From Tribonema minus (lineage: Eukaryota; Sar; Xanthophyceae; Tribonematales; Tribonemataceae): a DNA stretch of 64,000 nucleotides. This document shows, piece after piece, positions 23,754 through 32,368 of this stretch. Within the stretch, counting starts at the first letter, position 1. Every line of letters starts with the position of its first letter. The stretch lies in assembly GCA_017506865.1 (NCBI GenBank), contig JAFCMP010000073.1, forward strand, positions 62,001 to 126,000, given 5' to 3'. The translations under genes and the position numbers were made by a program. The notes beneath the pieces are model-generated. The model ran no database searches and was not told the DNA's origin. It saw only the letters and a list, made by a program, of their open reading frames with translations.

Positions 23754-24188
23754 TTTTATTAATTCTCGCTCAGGGCGCGAAAAAGCCCATATGATTGGCA
23801 TCTAGCTGTAAGGAATCTACATGTCGTATGACAGTCTGAAAGTGTCGCAACGACAACCACTCAAACGCCGCCGCCGCCAAATGGCATCTCGGGGTCCTCC
23901 CCTACGTCCTCCTCCATGTGCCCCCCTCCCCTGGATTCTGCCATGTGTGTCATGACACGGCCAGAGTACGCCATGTGGAGCGCTGCCGACAGTGCCGAGC
24001 GTAAGCGCGCCAGGGCGATGCCCTTAAGAGCTTTAGGGCGCGCTCCTCCGGGCACTGACATCCTGCTGGCATACTCCGTCGCCACAGCCTCCAGCAACTT
24101 CCGCCCCTGCTCCCCGATGCTGCCAAATGACCCTATTGCCAATGTGGCAAGTTTGTAGCAATTCTGATCATAATGACCAGAATAGTGG
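23754..24188 (-). mobile_element. Family A retroposon, longest copy, with target duplication
   Basis: A 435-base minus-strand copy in intron 14 of calpain copy A. The direct repeat GTACTTGTACT lies at 23743-23753 and 24189-24199. The element 3' end is ATTAATAAAAA, as in the copy at 5021. From 24142 to 23861 it keeps an open frame whose product includes GSFGSIGEQGRKLLEAVATE and LARLRSALSAALHMAYSGR and ends PEMPFGGGGV stop. That layout, a Gly-rich turn, a helix, then an Arg/Ser/Ala helix, resembles the end of the endonuclease domain of the full-length retrotransposon at 32369-36535. So I read family A as 5'-truncated copies of a related reverse-transcriptase element. Confidence 0.85.
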
Positions 24189-24799
24189 GTACTTGTACTT
24201 CAAGAAGTAATACTATGTTGCCGGCTCCCTTCATCGGGTGCGCAAGTGCCTGTGGGCAAACTTTGACAGATAAATATGAGATAGGGGCTTGTACTACATG
24301 CCAATCTGCACGCACTGGTTGGCAATCTCTTGGTGTGAATGCCATATCAATCACGCATTTACAGTGGTATACCACAACACATCAGTAGCAAGGCGTTTTG
24401 TACTCAAGTGTCCTGCGCAGTACCTGGGACTACGGAAACACATTGTTCATGCGTGATTCAATTATGTAACCCTTGGGCTACGTAGTCAGTAGAAGGTGTG
24501 ATTTCATAATGGGAATCCTGCTCATCTGTTGCTAACGTAGGTGAAGATGTTTCCTACTTCATGTACTACACCCCTTGTGTTGACATGCGCATGTGGCACT
24601 GAGTTGCATACATACACATCCCACATGCAGCAAAATACTGCAGCACCTCGTTCGTTCCTGAGACTGCGTGAGGGTGTGAGCGTGCTGTAATACGGACTTC
24701 AAGTTCCTTATTGAAATATTTGTCTCTAGGCTCTGATGGCACTGACGGTAATTGCTACTGAAGGCGCAGCAGCAATTTGGCAAATGTACAAACGACCTT

Positions 24800-24895
24800 G
24801 CTCTGGCACCAGACATTGTGAGCAGCATGCATGACTGCTGTGAGTTTTGGTAAGCAGCATACATGACTGCTGAGAGTTTTGTTTCTGCCCCCATC
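24800..24895. repeat. Short tandem duplication before the last exon of copy A
   Basis: Two units of about 33 bases share CAGCATRCATGACTGCTG and GAGTTTTG. The second ends just upstream of the acceptor of exon 15 at 24902. Confidence 0.75.
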
Positions 24896-25052
24896 CATGC
24901 AGACGCAAATGATAAAGGGCACCCTCATTCACGTTGACGCCACGGCACCGCACTACATCATCGAATTAGAGGATGGCACGCAACTTCGCGTCAGCGCTGA
25001 GATAGTGGACGAGCTGGCCTCCAACTTTACCAAGTGGACAGCGAAGAACTAG

Positions 25053-26337
25053 GAGCTTTTCCGGAGTGGGCACAGCAGCTCCAGGGGGGTGTCACAGCGA
25101 TGAAAGCCTAGGAAAATGACTGACCGGTCCCGCGAGTGCACTTTAAATTGTGATTGCGAACAATTTCACCACGCAAGAGTTAGTTGTATAAGACTGAGTG
25201 CGCAGCACCCAGTATACTGGCTGCCACCATACCGGCCATGCAGTGCCTGCTAGATGATCAGTCTGCACCGTTAGCAAACACCTCTCACGCAGACGTGCGT
25301 GCAGGTGCTTGTTGCTCATTAACCGCAAGTCAGCCTGAGGGTGCACGCGATGGCCGCCCCGACGCAACTTAGATGAGAGCCCTGAGGGGGACGAGGCTGT
25401 GAGCCCCGGTGCAGAGCCACTGCCATGGCAGTTGCAGGCGGACAGCTCTGCGAGATGTAACTGCATGAGATGGCCTGTGCCTGACGTCTCGGTCCGACAA
25501 TGGTGCAGTGTGTGCAGACATCCTGACTGCTATATGCCCCAGACAGCACTCTTAGGCTTTCCACAGCACAGTGAATATGACACAAAACTATGATCTGGTC
25601 AACACTTGGTGTGTCAATTCCGTCACGGGAGCCTGCAAGCCACTTGGTCAACGCCCACTGGCACTGTCTCATGCCGCGGCTGTCTCACTTTCATTCGTCC
25701 TCAAGTTTATTTGGCACCAAGTGTCTCACGCAGCTGCACCATGGTCTCGTTGTGTATTGACTCATGGAAACAAGTGTTCAATGTTAAAGAAGGTGCGTAT
25801 GTAGTCATAAGCTTGTAACTTGTTGAAGACTGATAGCATATGCAGACTTTTGTAGTCACTTGGCAAGCATGCATGCTACTAGTATCATACACGAATCCCT
25901 GTTGTATCATGTATATCACTTGTGGGTGTGTGATGTGCTAGTTTTTTCTCTAACGTTATTCGCTCTCATTTGCACAAACAAAAAACAATCAGAACTTCCA
26001 GTTTGAGTCTCAACCTAAGGCTTAGGAAATTTCGAATGCTTTCAAGTTAATGTAATGTGAACTTGCCATAAAGTGCACTGTCATCATTGCAACTGTACCT
26101 CCACGGTCCCTACGATCCGATGAAGTCCCCCCCCCCGCGCGACAGCTATGATGCCCACCTCGGCGGTGTATTGCGCTCATGAGCAGACTTGCCGTCATCT
26201 ACGAAGGGGCTTTGGTCAGGGTTGGGGGTGTGCCTATAGGGGCCTTGAAGCTGGACGACACGATGTGGCACATCTACTGATAGTACAAATAAGGGCCCGG
26301 GATCATTATGTCCAGTTTCAAATTGTTCACAACTTGA
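25053..26337. other. Intergenic sequence, 3' of calpain copy A
   Basis: The first 60 bases after the stop resemble the same stretch after copy B (AACTAGGAGC, then CGGAGTG and GCACAGCAGC-like words), so the paralogues share part of the 3' untranslated region. Beyond that I see no gene. A run of C at 26131-26138 is the only simple repeat. Confidence 0.5.
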
Positions 26338-26342
26338 ACCTA

Positions 26343-26570
26343 TGTGGTGATTCTGTAGTATCACCAAGTGTTTGCACACAGTGTTGGCTGAGTAGAAGCC
26401 CCAACAGGTCCATACCCCCACCCTGTCAGGTGTAACTGCCAACTGCAAGTCTTGCGACCTGTGCTTTTATAGCAGGGAAGCAAGCCTCCTAACACACACA
26501 CTGTGGTGCTGTGAGTGTTAGTGCTTTGCTTTGCCCTGTCTGGTGTTGTTCGCCATAGCAGCACCACCTT
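26343..26570 (+). repeat. 5' LTR
   Basis: Begins TGTGGTGATTC and ends AGCACCACCTT. It includes a TTTTATAG-like word (26465-26472) that could serve as promoter or polyadenylation context. It matches the right repeat almost throughout. Confidence 0.85.
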
Positions 26571-26630
26571 GATTGGTTCTCGGTACAAACAGACGAAGCG
26601 TTTTATCGCTGGTCAGCAGCGGAAACGACT

Positions 26631-28368
26631 ATGTCGGGTATCACGAGCCACGGTCACGCAACGAGAGACAAGTCTGCTGCCTGGAGCTCGCCACTCCTTG
26701 GCCGCGACACCCTTTTGTTAGCCGACCCAGCTCCCACGCGCCGTAAGGCACGTGCGGGCCAATCTGAGACCCGAACGGGGGGCATACCGATCGCGGACTC
26801 CGCTGCTGCGGCACCGCCTGCAGCAGCACCCAGCCGCCTAGCGGAGCCAAGTGCCGCTGTATCTCCTGCTATGGCCCAGCAGGACGACAACAGCAGCACC
26901 GGCTCCTGCAAGGGCAGCCCCGCGTCAGCGCCAGAGCCATTCTTTGACGGCACGTCAGAAGCTCAAGGCTGCGAGACGCCATCGTCGTCTGCACAAGGGC
27001 GCCCCGGCATGGCCACCAGGGGACCCAGCAGCGACCCATCTGTCCCGCAGGGACAGCACAACGACCCATACGGTGCCCTGGCGCTCTCCAGCGCCTGTGA
27101 CAACCCCTACTACGGCTCCCTCTCTTCGGGAAGGGGGGGTGAGATGGTGGATCTCGCTCAGCAAGTCAAGTCTCTCCTGCAGCCGGACATCCATGAGGCC
27201 ATCCGCCGCTCACGCAACCTCACCGCAGCAGCCGTTGGGAACCTCCAGGAGAAGTTCGCCGACTACGCTCACCACGTCGCGGAAGTGCAAGAGGGCGCCT
27301 ACCAGCAGCGCCGCGAGCAGCAGCGCCGCGACACAGAGCTCTCCGACGCGCTCACAAGCGATCTGCAGGCACTGCAGACTCGTCTGGAGGAGGCAGAGCG
27401 GCGCGCCTTCGAGTGGGCTGACCGTGCCATGGCTGCGGACGAGCGCGTGGCAGCGGCCGACACGCACGCCGCCGCGCTGGAGTCGCGGCTGGTCGCAGAG
27501 GAGGCGCGCAGCGCTGACAACTGATGGTCTACATCAACCGCCTTGAGGCCAAGGTCAACAGCCTCCCTGACGACGCGGCCGCATCCCCTCAGCAGCGTCG
27601 CCAGCTCCCCTACACGCCCGGCTCTGTGTACCACTCAGCGGCGCAGCAGATGCTGTCGGCGCCGCGCGCTGAGTTCAACGAGTTTAACCTCCGCACGTTC
27701 GGCGGCGGCGCCGCACGCCGCGACGACGATGAGCGCTCGCGCATCAGCATGCACTCGACGCGCTCGCTGCTGCGCCCCACACCGGCCATGCTCCCTCCGC
27801 GCCCTGGCTCCGTCAACTACCCCGCCAACCTCCTCCGCCACCGCCACCGTCCGCGACGCCTCCGCGCGTCCCCCTGTGCCCCCTTTCTCCTTGAAGTTCT
27901 CTCCCGCTCTACCCCCCGCAAAGGCACCTGTGCGTGAGGGCGACAAAGGCAGCCTGAAGGATGAGGCGCGTGCGCAGCTGGACGGCGCTGTGCGCGTGGC
28001 CCGCAGCCAGCAGCTGTGGACTCTCACACAGACGCAAGCGCGCATGGACGCCACGCAGCAGCTGGCGGCGGAGAGGGCCGAGCACGACACCAAGGTCGCA
28101 GCGACGGAGGCAGCGCTGCAACGCGAGCGGGAGATCCTGCGCATGGAGCGCAAGGAGGTGGAGCGCAGCGCCCGCGCAAACGAGCTGTTGCTGCGCCAGA
28201 CGCAGTTGGAGGGCCTGGCGCAGGTGCGCCAGCTGGCCGCCAAGCGCACGGCCATGCACGCCGAGCAGCGCGCGTTTGAGCACGTCAAGTCGCAGCCGCC
28301 GTTCAGCACGGCCAGCCGCGACGGCGACGGTAGCGAGAGCATCCGCAGCAGCGCGCCGAGCCGCCGTC

Positions 28369-28433
<65 letters not shown>

Positions 28434-29513
28434 CTGAGCAGCAGTGAGCGCAGTGGCAGTGGCAGCAGGCGCGGCGCCCCGTCGCCGGCGCCAGCAGCGG
28501 TGTGGCCAGGGCAGCCTGCGGGCTTGCCCACGGAGGCGTGGTTTGACGCGCAGGGGCGCGCCATCACGCGCATGGCCATCAAGCTACGCGCCGACGACCT
28601 GCCTCACACGTGTATCACCGGCTCCTCCCTAGCCCCGCTCGTCAACCTGCGACGCATGTTACCCAGCCTCATCACCGAGAAAGCCAACCACAAACGTCAG
28701 AAGCCGCGCGATGGCCCCATGTGGCCCGCGCTCATCAGCTCTGACGACTTTGGCGCCCTCTGGTTCAACACTACAGTGTTTGCGGTGGTCATCCGTGTCG
28801 TCAACGACGGCGGAGACAACTACCTCGTGAGCTCACTTTCGGCGCAAGCGGCGGAGTGGGTTAGCGAAGGCGAACGCTTAGTGCTGAGCGATACGGCGAG
28901 GCTGGAGTGGCTCTTTGCGAGGATCTCGCAGTTCTTGGAGCTCAAGCGGCCCGCAGAGCTCGCTGCTGATCTTGTTCGCTGGGTAGTGGCGACAGGCTTT
29001 CCGCTGAAGCACTTTGTGCGCGAGTTCAGAACCGCAGCCGCTGAGGTCATCAGCGCCGACTCCAGGCACGACAACTTCGTGCTGAGCGCGCTCCTCGAGG
29101 TCTGCCGTCAGCAGTACTCCGCCACGGCGGCAGCCTGGACACACATCGCCGACGATCCGCAGTCGCACACCACGCGCGACCTCTTGGAGGTCCTGCGCAG
29201 GCAAGCCGATCTTGCCATATACACAGCAGCCGCGCGAGAGGACGACAGGGACATATACCCCCCAGACCTCAAGGCGTACGCGCATTGGTCAGCGCCACAC
29301 ACCACCGACAGCGACAGCGCCTACGACTCAGACAGCAGCCGCAGCCACGGCAGCGACAACTTCAACAGCGACATCGACGCCGACTACAGCGATCACAGCA
29401 CAACCGCGAGGCGCCAAGCGCAACAGCATCTGGCGCAGCTGCGGGCGGTGAAGCGCACGGCGAGGAGTGTGACCCAGGATAGGGATGCGGCCCTGCGCCA
29501 ACCCTCGGCGTAG
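26631..29513 (+). pseudogene. Gag-like protein of the LTR element, reading frame shifted twice
   Basis: The frame opens at 26631 and runs to a TGA at 27522-27524, which overlaps an ATG (TGATG). Coding character then continues in another frame (INRLEAKV...FNEFNLRTFGG) to about 27840, after which the first frame resumes (about 27860) and stays open to 29513. So two compensating shifts bracket about 320 bases. The first third is Ala/Ser-rich with a coiled coil (LQTRLEEAERRAFEWADRAM). The middle has a second coiled coil (EREILRMERKEVERSARANE), a Gly run encoded by GGC repeats, then an alpha-helical region (LEWLFARISQFLELKRPAEL, LSALLEVCRQQY) that looks like a capsid-type domain. An acidic, Ser/Asp-rich end follows. 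The identification as gag rests on position between LTRs and on this layout, not on a named motif. Confidence 0.6.
28370..28431. repeat. (GGC)n trinucleotide repeat, poly-Gly in gag-like frame
   Basis: About twenty GGC units in a row. In the gag-like frame they encode glycine. Such tracts slip easily, which may bear on assembly length here. Confidence 0.95.
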
Positions 29514-29581
29514 GGGCAGCACTTGGGGGTCCTAATGTCAATGGGGGCGGTAGTGACACGCCGCCCCGGACCACAGTCAAC

Positions 29582-29582
<1 letters not shown>

Positions 29583-29660
<78 letters not shown>
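29583..29660. repeat. (CAG)n trinucleotide repeat, 26 units
   Basis: An uninterrupted run of AGC/CAG units directly 3' of the gag-like stop codon at 29513. All three plus-strand frames are open through it, giving poly-Ser, poly-Gln or poly-Ala. Confidence 0.95.
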
Positions 29661-29857
29661 TCATCGCTGCAGCTGCACCGCAGCAGCAGCCCGCTCTTTC
29701 TCTTCCTCCGCATGCAGGCAGCGAGCTTGCTCCACCCTTCGTACCGGCGCCGCCCCCGGCGCCGGCGCAGCATCTGCGGCTTCGCCGCGGCGCGCGAGAC
29801 AAAGACCCCAAGGCGGCGGGCTTCCCGCCGGCGACCCCCTACTCTGCAGCGGCTTTA

Positions 29858-30822
29858 ATGCTGCGCGAGCCGGCCGCGCCCGCGCGCGGCATGACGGCGC
29901 AGCGCGTCAACTTCAAGTTCGCGCATAGCGCCGGCACGGGGGGCACGCCAAACCAAGGGGGGGTGGGGGCTGGCTCAACAGCTTCGCCAGCAGCGGACGC
30001 GATGGCGCAAGAGACGCATCCTTTTTCGGCGCTCGACGCGCCCACTACTTCGCCTGCTTCTGCAGCGGCAACAACGCCTTTGGTGGCGTCAGCCGCAGCG
30101 GACGCGGCGCACGCGCCGGCGACGGCGTCCCCACCTAGTGCGCCTCCGGCTACGGCCGCGGCGGCGCCTACAACTTCAAGCGCTCCCACTTCAAGCGCTC
30201 CAACTCCAACTACATCAGCGGCCACTTCTGCGCACAGCGCGCGCATCATGGACTGTTCTATGGCGGCGCCGGCGCCCGCGTCATTCTCTGCGCGTAGCGT
30301 GCGCGCCGCGGCCTGCGCTGCGGCGACGCATCCTTCGGCGCACTGCTCGCGCGTCGCGACGCCCGTCGCGGCACCGCCTATGTCGGCACCTTCAACTGTG
30401 CGCAGCGTGCACGCCTCGGCCCGTGGCCTGGCGGCACCCGCGCTGGCAACCTCCCACGCGCGCAACGCATGCTTAGCGGCCCGCGCCGTAGCAGCGTTTG
30501 CGCTGGGGTCTCCTGCGACGTGCACCGCGTGCTCGTAACGTGCGGCATCGACTTTGCAATGCGCGCACCTTCGGCGTCTTCAATAGCGCCCATCATCAAC
30601 AGCGAAAGCGCCCCCAGCGGCGTTGACGCATCCGGCTTCGAGCGCCGACGTATGCAACTGCTATACAGCCGCGGCGGCAGCGGCTGGGCTCTGGTAGCCT
30701 ACGCAGCCCATCGTTCAACATCTTCTTCACCTGCTTTGGCACCTACTGGCTATCCGCTTTCCAACGCTGGGCCCACCACCTTCCACACATCCACAACTTT
30801 CGGCGCAAGGACCGCGCTCTGA
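29858..30822 (+). other. GC-rich 3' part of the LTR element, coding status unclear
   Basis: One frame is open for 226 codons (29858-30538, Ala/Pro/Thr/Ser-rich) and a second for 117 codons (30469-30822). Another frame, although broken by stops, shows recurring Cys/His/aromatic words such as HYFACFCSGNNAFGG, GHFCAQRAHHGLFYGG and TFNCAQRARL. That suggests a decayed array of short Cys/His-containing repeats, possibly nucleic-acid binding. I cannot say which frame was used. Confidence 0.4.
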
Positions 30823-31200
30823 TCAAGCGCAACTCTGGCGGCGTATTGGCGTGCAGCAGCTGGAGTTAGTGGTCTGGGCTCACGTAAGGGCACAGCGGGG
30901 TCGTAGTACGGCGTCATGGCAGCGAAGAGGCGCTGGACACAGTGGCGTGGGGCTCATGCCAGTTGCTCTAGTTGTAGCTGCATACATGTGGGCAGCAGCA
31001 TATAGATGTAGCCTTGTAAGGGTTAGTGCAAAGTCGTGCGTAGCGCATATTAGCATGCTGTTTGGTGCCTTGCATCATCAGTGAGAGGCAGCTTTGCTAT
31101 AGCGTTATGTGCAAGCGGTCATTGTTGCAGTGTACTTGCAGCAGGGAAGTCATGGTTGCTTCCCCATTATCGGGCTATGCATAGCCCTAGGGGGGGTGAC

Positions 31201-31436
31201 TGTGGTGATTCTGTAGTATCACCAAGTGTTTGCACACAGTGTTGGCTGAGTAGAAGCCCCAACAGGTCCATACCCCCACCCTGTCAGGTGTAACTGCCAA
31301 CTGCAAGTCTTGCGACCTGTGCTTTTATAGCAGGGAAGCAAGCCTCCTAACACACACACTTTGGCTGAGTGGTGCTGTGAGTGTTAGTGCTTTGCTTTGC
31401 CCTGTCTGGTGTTGTTTGCCATAGCAGCACCACCTT
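31201..31436 (+). repeat. 3' LTR
   Basis: It matches the left repeat, with about eight extra bases (TTGGCTGAG-like, a local duplication of a word found earlier in the LTR) near 31369-31377 and single-base changes. It is followed by the ACCTA target duplication. Confidence 0.85.
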
Positions 31437-31527
31437 ACCTACTAGTAACTTGAAGATGCAGACCCCATGCACTGCCGGTGCCACCTAGCCCGGCCTGGGC
31501 TGCGCTGCGGTCTACTAGTAGTACATT

Positions 31528-31555
31528 TCGCGCCCTGAGCGAGAATTAATAAAAA
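31528..31555 (+). mobile_element. Minimal family A 3' end with target duplication
   Basis: Only the last 28 or so bases of family A are present (CGCGCCCTGAGCGAGAATTA then ATAAAA). They are flanked by AGTACAT at 31521-31527 and 31556-31562. It is an extreme 5' truncation and again sits at a GTAC site. Confidence 0.75.
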
Positions 31556-31755
31556 GTACATAGAGCTTGAACTTCATTGAAGTTCAACACGGCTGCAGTT
31601 CAGCCCAGCAGTTGTTGGTTGAAGAATGTTTCAAGTACTACGCAAGATCAGCAAGCATGGCAGAAAAGCAGAGAAGTAGGCTGGTAGCTAAGCCTGTGTA
31701 GCTTGCACAGCCACGACGAGTACAAGTATATATACTCTTGATCATTTCTCTCTGA

Positions 31756-31857
31756 GAGCGCGAGAAAGCCCAGGTCGCGAAAAAGCGCAGGGCGCGAAAA
31801 AGCCCAGGGCGTGAAAAAGCCCAGGGCGCGAAAAAGCCCAGGGCGCGAAAAAGCCCA
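31756..31857. repeat. Six tandem 17-base units of the GGGCGCGAAAAAGCCCA motif
   Basis: Six head-to-tail units, four of them close to GGGCGCGAAAAAGCCCA. The motif can fold (GGGC with GCCC around a GCGAAAAA loop) and is the reverse complement of the conserved 3' region of family A (GGGCTTTTTCGCGCCC). Confidence 0.9.
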
Positions 31858-31914
31858 AATGTTACCTCTGCTACTGTACGTGCTATGGTAGAACTATATG
31901 AACGAGGACATTGG

Positions 31915-32068
31915 GGGGATCCCGAGATGCCATTTGGCGGTGTCGTTTGAGTGGTTCATTGCGGCCGTCACTTTCAGACTGTCATGCGACATGTAGAGTC
32001 TGTACAGCAAGCTTAGATACCATAAATCTGGTCTTTTTTGCACCCTGAGCAAAAACTAATAAAAAGTA
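31915..32068 (+). repeat. Diverged family A 3' end
   Basis: It matches the copy at 5021-5217 from the CCCGAGATGCCATTTGGCGG word through CTGTCATGCGACATGTAGA to the end AACTAATAAAAA followed by GTAC. The GGGC stem motif is partly lost (GGTCTTTTTTGCACCC). Confidence 0.8.
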
Positions 32069-32297
32069 CTACTCTACTAGCAGTATTAGCAGTAGTAGTA
32101 GATGTCTAGCGTGCTGTCAGCATCTATAATTTAATGTGTCACACAGTCCAAGACGTGTGAAAACTTGCAAGTGTCTCAGTCCGCATTGACGACCATTTCT
32201 AAACATCATCACCAGGGCGGGCGACGCCCCCCCCCCATTTAAACCTCGCCATGGGTCAGGCTTAGGCCTACCCTAACCAACCTGGGGGAATTCCAAG

Positions 32298-32324
32298 TTG
32301 AAGTTGTATATTATGTCCTGGACC
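32298..32324. repeat. 27-base direct repeat at the 3' side of the retrotransposon
   Basis: Identical over 27 bases to 39223-39249. On the element sense strand it begins GGTCCAGGACATAATATAC. Confidence 0.95.
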
Positions 32325-32368
32325 GCATGGGCTGCGCGCACGATAAATCGGGCTTGCAATAACTAAAT

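Larger units (their letters stand above)
13349..25052 (+). pseudogene. Calpain-family cysteine protease, copy A, decayed
   Basis: Fourteen blocks match exons 2-15 of copy B: 13349-13793 (with an insert), 14472-14680, 15908-16007, 16475-16553, 17650-17720, 18213-18393, 18958-18990, 19612-19678, 20414-20475, 21344-21451, 22207-22288, 22767-22814, 23310-23501 and 24903-25052. Lengths of exons 3-15 equal those of copy B exactly and all splice dinucleotides are kept. The catalytic Cys (GTCYLL), His (SHAYT) and Asn (LRNPWG) codons survive. Lesions: no exon 1 was recognised; a 212-base insertion interrupts exon 2 and puts a TAG in frame; exon 12 has TAG at 22262-22264 where copy B has CAG and copy C AAG. 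TAG is used as a true stop at the end of copies A and B, so reassignment is unlikely. The lesions look recent because the rest is so well kept. A truncated protein from an unknown upstream exon remains possible. Confidence 0.85.
26343..31436 (+). mobile_element. LTR retrotransposon with gag-like product and no visible polymerase
   Basis: Direct repeats of 228 and 236 bases (26343-26570 and 31201-31436) bound 5.1 kb. A 5-base target duplication ACCTA lies at 26338-26342 and 31437-31441. A TGG word shortly after the left repeat (26574) could start a primer binding site, and a G-rich tract AGGGGGGG sits just before the right repeat. The repeats start TG but end TT, not CA. They differ by one short insertion and a few substitutions, so the insertion is young. 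The internal region encodes a gag-like protein (26631-29513) and a low-complexity tail. I find no reverse transcriptase, integrase or protease motif, which points to a non-autonomous element. Confidence 0.85.
31442..32297. other. Cluster of truncated retroposon ends between two large elements
   Basis: No gene. The stretch holds three fragments that are listed separately (31528-31555, 31756-31857 and 31915-32068) and short AT- or C-rich sequence. It appears to be a landing area for several insertions. Confidence 0.6.

Noticed and set aside
27635..28582. 315-codon minus-strand frame with poly-Pro
   Set aside because: It is the reverse reading of the gag-like region and its GGC repeat; the plus frame has coiled coils and continues beyond.
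29362..29811. Poly-Cys and poly-Leu proteins on the minus strand
   Set aside because: They are produced only by the CAG repeat read in reverse.
31756..31857. CRISPR array
   Set aside because: The 17-base units are directly adjacent with no spacers.
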